Below the pieces are notes generated by a model that saw nothing but the letters and a program-made list of their open reading frames with translations, was not told the origin of the DNA and searched no databases. The position numbers and the translations under genes are program-made. Positions 41,751 to 49,600 of a stretch of DNA of 64,000 nt are shown in pieces; the stretch's first letter is position 1; every line of letters starts with the position of its first letter. The DNA is from Leptolyngbya sp. 'hensonii' (lineage in GTDB: Bacteria > Cyanobacteriota > Cyanobacteriia > GCF-001939115), in contig NZ_MQTZ01000012.1 in the NCBI RefSeq assembly GCF_001939115.1, positions 73,783-137,782 of the forward strand, written 5' to 3'.

Positions 41751-44132
41751 CTACACCACCTGGTAAATAAAGCTCAAGGTAGCCCAGGCTCTCATATCCA
41801 GCGCAAAAACATCCGCTGGCGGCGCAGAGAGAGTCGAGAACCCCAGACTGGCCTGATGCAGATCCTGTAGGACGGCCTGAGCAACTTCCAAAGGATTCGT
41901 GGGAACGCTGATTCGCGGGATATTTCCCATAGAGCGGCCCCCTGCTTTCAGGGCCATCAGTGTTTGGGTAAATGGTGCGGTACTAAAAATAATTTGGGTT
42001 TCATTGATCCCAACGGGCTCTCGAATTACCCATTCAAAAGCAGTGGAAACCTGGGGTACAGTAACAGCCTCGCCTGGGGCTAGCAGATTCTGGTGCAGTT
42101 CCGATTTGGCTTCAGGTGTTTCTTGGGATTGCCCGGGATACAGGGCGATCGCCGTTCCGCTGCTATCTAACCCCAGGACCATGAAATAGACTGGGCGATC
42201 GCTGTCATTGTACAACCGATAACGAATCCGGTTGCCGATAGAAAGCCTGGGGAGCCCCGTCCCCAGCATCTTGGCTGGTTCTGTCTTGTTCGGCTCTGGC
42301 TTCACTGATTGGGCCTGGGCAGCGGGTTCTGGCGAAGGCGATCGAACCCCTCGCACTGTTTCCTGCTGTATTAGCATCTGCTCCTCAGGCACAACCATTT
42401 CCAGGGTAGCCCTGACTCCCAAATAAGAGGAACCGCTATTGGCGGTCAACCGCAGCAACTTAGCCGCCAGGAGGGTGTGCAGTTGGGGCAAAACCCGCTG
42501 CACCGCGACCTTAACCACTTCTCCCCGGGCACTGACTGTGTTGGGAATCAGACTGTACCCCGGAGAAAAAAGCCCATAGTGATTTTGGGGCAACAGGGGT
42601 TTGCCGACCTCTGTGCCGAGGGGAGGGGGTGTTGCAGTCCCTTCAACAGAGACGGTGCCTGGAGGGGGTGCGATCGCCGAGGCTGGTGGGCTTTCCGCAG
42701 GTAAGGGAGAAGGGATGATCGGCTTGACCTTACCAAACAGACAATCCGTAGGCTGGTCAGCAGCCGTTACTGCTTTGATCTGGGCAATCCCGGAGAAGGC
42801 ACTGGTGGCATCAACCCGTTCAATCCGCTCCATGGTCGGGTCCAGAGCAACCATTAAGTTGATCTGTCGCGGCAGAACCCGCACGGCTTCGCGCACGTAC
42901 TGGCCTACCTCCAGTTGGCTTTCCTGTCCACAACAAATTCGGACTTTGGCAATCAATCCATTGCGAGCAGAAATTTGTAGCCGGGTGGAAGCGGTGTCTT
43001 TGCTATCAACCTGGTCACCCGGCAGCAGGGTCAGCAACGAATTGGGGCTGTAGGATTCCAGCACGATCGCAGGTAAGCCAGCCAACCAGAGACGACCTAC
43101 CTTGCCCCCCTCTTCCACAGCAGTGACCACCCCATCTGCTCCCAGTAAGGGCTCGGGAGGCAGATAATAGGTCAGCAGCGATCGCTCCTGGCTTTTCTGC
43201 CCGCTCAGGCCGGGTTGCTCCTCCTGACCCGCAAGCTGTTCCACCAGGCTGGAGACACCCCTAAAACTCATCTGCAGGGTATTGGCTGGCGTAGCTTCCC
43301 AGAGATATTGGGTCAGGGCATAGGTTAATAGACCTGAGCTGAAGCCACTCCAACGAGCTTCAAAGGCTTTGCCAGGGGGCGTCCCATGAGCCTCTCCAGC
43401 CGCCGCTAGGACCACACCGGGGATCTGTCCCGACTGCCGTTCTATCCGAGTCTGACTCTTGGAGATGTTCAGTTGACTCAGAAGTTGCTCCTGAAACATC
43501 AGAACTGCTGGATTAGATTCAGCCAGCCCTGAGGTGGGTCGGGCTCGCAGGCGTAAATTACTGCGCAACAGGGTGTCCCCATTCTCTGGACTGATATAGC
43601 TGGTATCGAGTACTGTCGTCACCCGATCGCTCCGCAGCGATCGCAGCAACAACCACAGGGTCTCCTCCGGCAGGTCGTTGACCTGGGGAGCATCTGGCCT
43701 GATTTCGCTATCCACAGGGACGAGACTGTTCTGCATATCCCCGCGAGTGACAACTCTGCTGCCATAGCCACTGAAATGAAAGACAACCACATCACCGGGT
43801 TGCACCTGATCTGTCAGATGGCCCATGAAAGCAGATTCAATATTCTGGCGGGTGGCCTGCTGGTCTGTCAGGGTCAGAATGTCCCGATCGCGAAACCCAA
43901 ATCGGTGGATGAGTAGCTCTCGCTGCAATTCCACATCCGTCACACAACCGCTCAGGGTAGGGATCTGGGAATAATGGTTGATCCCGATCAGCAGGGCGAG
44001 CTTCCTGGGAGCGGATTGGGCCAGAGCATGACGGTAACGATCGCCCGATCGCCGCAGACCGACCTCGCCTATACCAAGGGTTGTCAGAAGCAACCCAACC
44101 TGCTGTAAAAACGCCCGCCGCTTCAATCCCAT
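41751..44132 (-). CDS. caspase-fold protein with Tyr/Ser in place of the His/Cys dyad (pseudo-orthocaspase)
   Basis: A 793-aa protein with a twin-arginine-like leader (MGLKRRAFLQQVGLLLTTLGIG). The p20-like caspase domain (residues ~43-300) begins KLALLIGINHYSQIPTLSGCVTDVELQRELLIHRFGF. The catalytic His position reads FHFSGYGS (Tyr123 instead of HGS) and the Cys position VTTVLDTSY (Ser178 instead of DCCHSG), so no thiol protease chemistry is possible. The remaining ~490 residues contain Pro-rich linkers and a beta-rich C-terminal domain (NRIRYRLYNDSDRPVYFMVLGLDSSGTAIALYPGQ), like DUF4384 regions on bacterial caspase-like proteins. YS-type orthocaspases are known in cyanobacteria. It may act as a periplasmic scaffold. 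Flanked by sat (upstream) and hpsL (downstream), same strand. Confidence 0.9.
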   Translation of the reverse strand: MGLKRRAFLQQVGLLLTTLGIGEVGLRRSGDRYRHALAQSAPRKLALLIGINHYSQIPTLSGCVTDVELQRELLIHRFGFRDRDILTLTDQQATRQNIESAFMGHLTDQVQPGDVVVFHFSGYGSRVVTRGDMQNSLVPVDSEIRPDAPQVNDLPEETLWLLLRSLRSDRVTTVLDTSYISPENGDTLLRSNLRLRARPTSGLAESNPAVLMFQEQLLSQLNISKSQTRIERQSGQIPGVVLAAAGEAHGTPPGKAFEARWSGFSSGLLTYALTQYLWEATPANTLQMSFRGVSSLVEQLAGQEEQPGLSGQKSQERSLLTYYLPPEPLLGADGVVTAVEEGGKVGRLWLAGLPAIVLESYSPNSLLTLLPGDQVDSKDTASTRLQISARNGLIAKVRICCGQESQLEVGQYVREAVRVLPRQINLMVALDPTMERIERVDATSAFSGIAQIKAVTAADQPTDCLFGKVKPIIPSPLPAESPPASAIAPPPGTVSVEGTATPPPLGTEVGKPLLPQNHYGLFSPGYSLIPNTVSARGEVVKVAVQRVLPQLHTLLAAKLLRLTANSGSSYLGVRATLEMVVPEEQMLIQQETVRGVRSPSPEPAAQAQSVKPEPNKTEPAKMLGTGLPRLSIGNRIRYRLYNDSDRPVYFMVLGLDSSGTAIALYPGQSQETPEAKSELHQNLLAPGEAVTVPQVSTAFEWVIREPVGINETQIIFSTAPFTQTLMALKAGGRSMGNIPRISVPTNPLEVAQAVLQDLHQASLGFSTLSAPPADVFALDMRAWATLSFIYQVV

Positions 44133-44193
44133 GCCCCTATCCTAATGGTCTCATCCTAGCGGTTTCAGGCTAAGGAAGGATTAACTGCAAGGG

Positions 44194-45399
44194 TTAAATC
44201 CCATCTCCATTACGGCCATCTGGTCCCAGTGTACAACTGACCTGCATGGCCCGAATAAGTTCCCTGGCCACTTCTGGACGGGAGAACTCAGGTGGGGGTA
44301 ATTCCCCATTGCGCAGCATCTCCCGCACTTTGGTTCCAGACAGATGCACCCGCTCTTCCCTACTACTGGGACTGGTTTTGACCGTTGCCATGGACTGAGT
44401 TCGCTTGCAGTAGAAAGCATGCTCAAACTTCATGGGGACAATTCCCAGTTCATCTGCTGCAAACTCATCAAAAATGTGTTGCGCATCATAGGTGCCGTAG
44501 TAATCCCCAACACCAGCATGATCGCGACCGACAATGAAGTGAGTACAGCCATAATTCTTGCGGACCAGGGCATGGAAAATTGCCTCCCGGGGACCGGCAT
44601 ATCGCATGGCGGCGGGGTTAATCGCCAGAATTACCCGATCTTTCGGGAAGTAATGCTCCAGCATAATTTCATAGCAGCGCATCCGCACATCTGCCGGAAT
44701 GTCATCCCCTTTTGTTACCCCGACCAGAGGATGCAAAAACAGCCCATCCACAGTTTCCAGGGCACATTTCTGAATATATTCATGGGCCCGATGGATGGGA
44801 TTACGAGTCTGGAAGCCCACGATCGTTTTCCATTCCTTCTGCTTAAACAGGATCCGCGAATCGATCGGATCAATCTGATACAGGGGGAATAGGGCATGGG
44901 GATCTCGCTCTAATAGCCAAACTGGACCCGCCAGATAGACTGGCCCCTGCTTGTAAACCACTGCGACACCGGGATGTTTTTCATCATTGGTGCGGTAAAC
45001 ATTAACCGCTTCCCGCAGCTTGTCGTAATGGTATTTCTGGGTCAATTCCAGCACACCGATGAAGCGTCCCTGGGGATTGTCCAAGCGCACCAGACTCCCC
45101 TCTTTCAAGGTATCTGCTTCTTCCTGGCTCACCGGTAGGGTGATCGGGATGGACCAGGGAAGGTCATTCTGCAGGTGCATTTCCAAAACAACCCGGCTGT
45201 AGTCAGCCTCTTCCATAAAACCCGTTAGAGGACTGAAGCCACCGATCGCAATCATTTCCAGGTCAGAGACGGACCGCTCACTCAATTGAATGCGAGGGAG
45301 AAAGTCGGCCTTGCTGAGAAATTCCTGGCGCTGTTCCGAGGTCGTAATGCGGTTAATCAAACGCCCCCCATGGGGAGCAATTCCATCAGGATGGCTCAT
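44194..45399 (-). CDS. sat: sulfate adenylyltransferase (ATP sulfurylase)
   Basis: A 401-aa single-chain ATP sulfurylase that makes APS from sulfate and ATP. The nucleotide motif [18 protein letters not shown] is intact, together with [61 protein letters not shown] and [24 protein letters not shown]. No fused APS-kinase domain. It starts sulfate assimilation and also provides the precursor of PAPS for sulfation. ATG 45399. Located 92 bases downstream of the SPOR-domain gene and 61 bases upstream of the caspase-like gene, all co-directional. Confidence 0.95.
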   Translation of the reverse strand: MSHPDGIAPHGGRLINRITTSEQRQEFLSKADFLPRIQLSERSVSDLEMIAIGGFSPLTGFMEEADYSRVVLEMHLQNDLPWSIPITLPVSQEEADTLKEGSLVRLDNPQGRFIGVLELTQKYHYDKLREAVNVYRTNDEKHPGVAVVYKQGPVYLAGPVWLLERDPHALFPLYQIDPIDSRILFKQKEWKTIVGFQTRNPIHRAHEYIQKCALETVDGLFLHPLVGVTKGDDIPADVRMRCYEIMLEHYFPKDRVILAINPAAMRYAGPREAIFHALVRKNYGCTHFIVGRDHAGVGDYYGTYDAQHIFDEFAADELGIVPMKFEHAFYCKRTQSMATVKTSPSSREERVHLSGTKVREMLRNGELPPPEFSRPEVARELIRAMQVSCTLGPDGRNGDGI

Positions 45400-45490
45400 G
45401 GGTGTTTTGTGAAATCAAGCCTGCATCGTTATCCTATCAGGCTGTGGTCCCCATTTCATCACCAAACTTAACAGTGTATGACCAGAACCC

Positions 45491-47044
45491 CTATGGGCCA
45501 AAGTAAACCCTGGCATCCAGGCCGTTGCTGCGCAGATAGCGACTCCAGCGTTCTGCCGTGGCCCGATCGGTGAATGGTCCTACCGCAACATGAGGCCCTC
45601 GGGGCACTCCCCGTTGCAGGACTCGAGCGGGAGTTGCACCCAACTGTTGGATTTTCTGGGCCAAGCGGGGCAGATTTTCCTGACTAGTCGGCACCACGGC
45701 AAAATAGCCATCCCGATTGGGCGGGCTCACTTTTACCTCTGGTGGCGGCACATTAATCGCGATCGGGGTCACAGGAGTTTTGTTGTTGGTCGTCACAGAG
45801 GGAACCTTAGCTTCCGGGGGTTGAGTGGTTCTGGCCTGCCTCAGCTTTTGGGCCTCTGGGCTGATCTCCATGTTGCGCCGAATGTCAGCCAGAGAACGGC
45901 CCTGTTCTACTTGCTTGATGTAGTAGGCCAAACCAGCAGCATCGGCCTCTCGCCCCAGCACTTCCCGATAGAGGCGATTAATTTCCTCAGCCAGCGGACG
46001 GGATGAGGGCGTTTGAGTAGAAGCAGGGGTGGGCGGCACATAAATTTCTGAACTGGTGGCGAGCTTTGGCACCCTGGGGGCGATCGTGTTGGGGTCTGGT
46101 CGAGGAAAGGCAGGCGTTGCAGCGGGAGGGTTAATCGAAGCCAGGGCATAATCCGCAGGCTGAACTTCGGTGGCGGCTCTGACCACAGGCAGGAGGGCCG
46201 CCGGGATTGGTAAAGGGCTCGGAGACGCAACGGGGGACACCGTGACCACCGGAGGCGTTGCTTCAACCGGGGGGAGAACTGGAACTGGGGTGGCTGTTGC
46301 TGGAGGCGGAATGACTGGAATGGTCATGGAGGGGGTGGGAGGGGGAGAACTGACCGCAGTCTGTGGTGGCGTCACTGGGATAGAGGTCAATCCGGGGGGG
46401 GTGGTATTTGGTAAAGGGGTTGTCCCTAGAGGACCGCTTGGCAGGGTCGGGGTTGGGGCGATCGGCTCCGGTGCTGAGGTTGCCGCTGCTCGGGCCAGAA
46501 TCACCTTCAGGGCCAGATTATTCGTGAGATATAGATGACCCACGGGCTTGCCTTTATACGTTCGTCGGGTCAAGCGCCAATCTGGATTCAGATCAATTTT
46601 CATAAAGTCTCGCACGATGCCCCGGGTGCGGCCAATCTCGATATCTGGTCCCCGATCGGAGGGGCTCCCCACCAGAACGGCCACCCCTTCCCGATAGATC
46701 AGTCGCAGGGTATACTTCAAACCCAGATCCTGACCTGCAGTCCGAATGGAGTACCCATTACTGTCCGTACTGCGGCTACAGATCCCCGTGAAATCGAACT
46801 TCAACAGGAGCGGTTCTACGGTCTGATAGGCGTCATTGTTGACTCGCCAGCAGGGACGTTGATTCGAGAGTTGCTCTAAAATCAGCAGGCTGTGCGCGTC
46901 TGAGCCTCTAGGAACAGCCAGAATGATAAAGCGATCTTGTTTAACGTCCTGTTGACTGAAGATCGAAGGACTAGCCTGGGCAATATTAGAGCATGTCCCA
47001 ACCACGATCGTGGTCATGGCACATGCCATAAAAACAGATCTCAT
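45491..47044 (-). CDS. exported DUF3747 - DUF4214 - SPOR protein
   Basis: A 517-aa envelope protein. Signal peptide MRSVFMACAMTTIVVGTCSNIAQA; then a DUF3747 domain (~residues 25-165: QDVKQDRFIILAVPRG, SLLILEQLSNQRPCWRVN, FTGICSRSTDSNGYSIRTAGQDL, GHLYLTNNLALKVILARA); a Pro/Thr/Val-rich linker (~170-330); a DUF4214 repeat (EINRLYREVLGREADAAGLAYYIKQV) that in S-layer-type proteins may mediate matrix contacts; and a C-terminal SPOR domain (YFAVVPTSQENLPRLAQKI...HVAVGPFTDRATAERWSRYLRSNGLDARVYFG) that binds denuded peptidoglycan at septa. ATG 47044 gives a clean signal sequence; ATG 47080 adds 12 residues. The domain combination suggests a wall-tethered surface protein. Confidence 0.87.
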   Translation of the reverse strand: MRSVFMACAMTTIVVGTCSNIAQASPSIFSQQDVKQDRFIILAVPRGSDAHSLLILEQLSNQRPCWRVNNDAYQTVEPLLLKFDFTGICSRSTDSNGYSIRTAGQDLGLKYTLRLIYREGVAVLVGSPSDRGPDIEIGRTRGIVRDFMKIDLNPDWRLTRRTYKGKPVGHLYLTNNLALKVILARAAATSAPEPIAPTPTLPSGPLGTTPLPNTTPPGLTSIPVTPPQTAVSSPPPTPSMTIPVIPPPATATPVPVLPPVEATPPVVTVSPVASPSPLPIPAALLPVVRAATEVQPADYALASINPPAATPAFPRPDPNTIAPRVPKLATSSEIYVPPTPASTQTPSSRPLAEEINRLYREVLGREADAAGLAYYIKQVEQGRSLADIRRNMEISPEAQKLRQARTTQPPEAKVPSVTTNNKTPVTPIAINVPPPEVKVSPPNRDGYFAVVPTSQENLPRLAQKIQQLGATPARVLQRGVPRGPHVAVGPFTDRATAERWSRYLRSNGLDARVYFGP

Positions 47045-47562
47045 TGTAGATAGCCCCTGGCGAAATTTGCTACCTACCATACACCAAGATTTAGCTATCG
47101 CAAGGGAGTGCTAAGGAATAGCAAAAATCCTGGGTGTAGAGACTCAAGCAGGTTGTTGAGCGGGCTCAGCGCAGCGGAGCACAACCCACTTTCCATTCCG
47201 GAAAACTGGCAGACCCAATTTGGCTGATGTCAAAGAAAAAGGGAGAGCCTGTAGGGACTCTCCCCGCCATCAGGGTGCATCTACATAACAGATTATGGCA
47301 CATCAGGGGTGGGGGGTGTCACCCCCCATTAAATATTTTTTGACCTTTTTACTAATTTTTTCTCAAATCTCCAGTTATGGTGTGATCCCTGGGCTTCTGG
47401 TCACCATGAACTCCAGGCGATAGCACATTATGTCATTTTTTAACTGTGGGGTAATACCCCCCTAATATCCCTATAACAGTCCAACAGGTTTCCTCCCGGA
47501 GTAAGCTGTTTTCCACAAAGCCTTCTATTACACTTTTAAATGGGTAGTTTTAATAACATTTC
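47045..47562. other. divergent intergenic region with hairpins and terminator-like element
   Basis: About 520 bases between the SPOR gene and the AI-2E transporter. It holds a GGTTGT...ACAACC repeat (~47152-47187), a GGGAGAG/CTCTCCC stem (47241-47264), a strong terminator-like element at 47310-47340, and a GGGG-TAATA-CCCC hairpin near 47452. No protein-coding frame is supported. The arrangement could belong to a short untranslated transcript or a long structured leader of the transporter gene. Confidence 0.45.
47310..47340 (+). terminator. terminator-like hairpin in the divergent region
   Basis: TGGGGGGTG and CACCCCCCA form an inverted repeat around a single T (47310-47328), followed by TTAAATATTTTTT. 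On the plus strand this has the stem and T-rich tail of an intrinsic terminator, although no annotated gene ends there. It lies 220 bases before the AI-2E-type gene. Confidence 0.6.
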
Positions 47563-48777
47563 ATGCATACACGCAAGATTTTCGACTGGTGGCAGGAATC
47601 CAATCTTCCAGCGAAATTACTTGTGATTGGGCTGGCTGCTCCACTGGTTGTGCTGAACGGTTGGGCATTCGCTTCGATCTTCGAGTATTTTCACTCCCTG
47701 ATTGGCATTCTAGTCGGTGCTTCCCTGCTGGCGTTTCTGCTGAACTACCCGGTGAGCTGGGCTGAAAGACAGGGCGCTAAGCGGGAACAAATTGCAATCC
47801 TAGTCTTTTTACTGGCGTTGTCGATTCTGCTGGCCCTGGGGCTAACCCTGGTACCGTTGGCCCTGACACAGGCCCAACAACTGGTCGCTCGACTGCCAGA
47901 GCTGATCGATTCTGGGCGGCGACAACTGATGATGTTGAACGAGCAGGCTGATACTGCCGGGTTGCCGATCAACCTGGATGCCCTGCTGGTGCAAATTAAC
48001 GATCGACTGAAAGGCCAACTGCAAGCGATCGCTGGGCAGGCCCTGAACCTGGCCGTGATTACCGTCACCAGCCTGTTGGACTTTCTACTCACGATGGTGC
48101 TGACTTTCTATTTGTTGCAGCATGGCGATGATCTCTGGTCCAGTCTGATCCAGTGGCTTCCTAGCAGAATAGGTCAGCCCTTCTCAAAAACCCTGCGGTT
48201 GAGTTTCCAGAACTTCTTCATCGGTCAGCTAATTATGGCCACTTCCATGGCTTCTACCCTGACGCCGATTTTTCTGTTCTGGCTGAAAGTTCCCTTTGGG
48301 CTTCTGTTCGGCCTGACGATCGGCCTGATGGCCCTGGTTCCTTTTGGGGGTACGGTTGGAATTATCCTGGTCACGCTTCTGGTTTCCCTGCAGAATTTCT
48401 GGCTTGGGCTCCAGGTGCTGGGGGCTGCCGTAATCGTGCAGCAAATCCTGGAGAATCTGATTGCGCCTCGGGTATTGGGGAGCATCACGGGCCTGAATCC
48501 AGCCTGGGTTCTGATCTCAGTCCTGACGGGAGCCAGAGTGGGCGGGTTACTGGGGGTGGTCGTCTCGGTGCCGATCGCAGTGGTAATCAAGACAGCCCTG
48601 ATTGCAGTTCGGGCCACCCGTTCCTTTCGGGGAGATCTCCCAGAGGAGGGGGTAGACTCTGTTTCCGGGGCCGAACTGGCTGCCAGTCTGACTTCAGACA
48701 GTGCCGAACCCAAAGATAATCTCAAATCCCGATCGGCTCCAGCCATCAATTCGCCCCAAGATGTTCCACTGCTCTAA
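47563..48777 (+). CDS. AI-2E family (PerM/YdiK) membrane protein
   Basis: A 404-aa polytopic membrane protein of the AI-2 exporter/PerM family. Typical order: paired N-terminal helices (LVIGLAAPLVVLNGWAFASIF; LIGILVGASLLAFLLNYPVSWAE), a large soluble loop (~95-165, QLVARLPELIDSGRRQLMMLNEQ), then helices including LLDFLLTMVLTFYLLQHGDDLW, FFIGQLIMATSMA, GLTIGLMALVPFGGTVGI and VVIVQQILENLIAPRVLGSITGLNPAWVLISVLTG. A charged tail of ~50 residues follows. Despite the family name, substrates are mostly unproven and some members are Na+/H+ antiporters. ATG 47563; preceded by a structured 500-base spacer. Confidence 0.9.
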   Translation: MHTRKIFDWWQESNLPAKLLVIGLAAPLVVLNGWAFASIFEYFHSLIGILVGASLLAFLLNYPVSWAERQGAKREQIAILVFLLALSILLALGLTLVPLALTQAQQLVARLPELIDSGRRQLMMLNEQADTAGLPINLDALLVQINDRLKGQLQAIAGQALNLAVITVTSLLDFLLTMVLTFYLLQHGDDLWSSLIQWLPSRIGQPFSKTLRLSFQNFFIGQLIMATSMASTLTPIFLFWLKVPFGLLFGLTIGLMALVPFGGTVGIILVTLLVSLQNFWLGLQVLGAAVIVQQILENLIAPRVLGSITGLNPAWVLISVLTGARVGGLLGVVVSVPIAVVIKTALIAVRATRSFRGDLPEEGVDSVSGAELAASLTSDSAEPKDNLKSRSAPAINSPQDVPLL

Positions 48778-48947
48778 GAGGGATAGGGGATTTGGTGATT
48801 CCATCTCTCATTTCTGGAGCCAGACACCAGATCTGGGGGCACTCCTCCATACCGACTGGATTTTTCGATAGATTTAAGAGCGAGCCGGATAGAAGTTAGG
48901 CAGAATGGAAACAGTTGGGAAAGGGAGAGATTCACGAGGACACTGCC

Positions 48948-49550
48948 ATGAAATATTTGCTTGTTGCTGCCCTGATCTCCATTGCGGTCACGGCCTTACC
49001 CTCCAGGGCTGCCAATCCAGAGCATGTGCGGCAATTGCTGGAAACCTATCGCTGCCCAACGGAATGCGACTTGAGTAATGCTGATCTAGAAAATGCTGAT
49101 TTGAGACTGGCCCAACTTGCTAAAGCCAATCTTGAGGGGGCAAATCTCAGGAATGCAAACCTGTTTGGGGCTAACTTACGCAGGGCAAATCTTGGGAAAA
49201 GTGACCTTAAAGGGGCCAATCTCAACAATGCCAGCCTAGTCAGTTCTGATTTAAGGGGAGCCAATCTGAATGGGACTAACTTGACCTGGGCTGACTTAAA
49301 AGGAGCTAACCTTAAGGGTGTGGATCTGCGCACCACCCTGCTAGCCAATGCCAATTTGACGGGTGCTGACTTACAGGAAGCGAATCTAACTGGGGTTGAC
49401 CTGAGTCAGATCAACCTGAGCAATACTAAAATGCCCGATGGGAGTATTAACCCTGCCCCGCCAGCTACAGCCCAATGCAATCGGGTAGATACCGGGGGTG
49501 GGCTAGCTGGTGAAGGATTTCTGGTGCGGGTCGGATGTAATAATTTGTAA
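48948..49550 (+). CDS. exported pentapeptide-repeat protein (paralogue of 23634 gene)
   Basis: A 200-aa protein: signal peptide MKYLLVAALISIAVTALPSRAA, a short NPEHVRQLLETYRCPTECDLSNADL region with a Cys-x3-Cys-Asp-Leu motif, and about 25 A(D/N)LxX repeats folding as a beta-helix, then a Pro-rich end with a CNRV...RVGCNNL Cys pair. It shares plan and N-terminal motif with the protein at 23634. ATG 48948 is chosen because GAGGA stands eight bases upstream; the frame is open to 48915. Localisation is periplasmic or extracellular. It is followed by a 38-bp palindrome. Confidence 0.87.
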   Translation: MKYLLVAALISIAVTALPSRAANPEHVRQLLETYRCPTECDLSNADLENADLRLAQLAKANLEGANLRNANLFGANLRRANLGKSDLKGANLNNASLVSSDLRGANLNGTNLTWADLKGANLKGVDLRTTLLANANLTGADLQEANLTGVDLSQINLSNTKMPDGSINPAPPATAQCNRVDTGGGLAGEGFLVRVGCNNL

Positions 49551-49554
49551 CCCT

Positions 49555-49592
49555 CGTCTGTAGAGACGTTGCATGCAACATCTCTACAGACG
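49555..49592. repeat. 38-bp near-perfect palindrome at a convergent junction
   Basis: A centre of GTTGCATGCAAC is flanked by CGTCTGTAGAGA on one side and its complement TCTCTACAGACG on the other, with a single C/A mismatch pair. It begins four bases after the pentapeptide stop and ends eight bases before the stop of the opposite pdhC. It belongs to the same GTTGC/GCAAC family as 2082 and 19368 and is the best preserved copy. Confidence 0.85.
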
Positions 49593-49600
49593 GGTTGATG

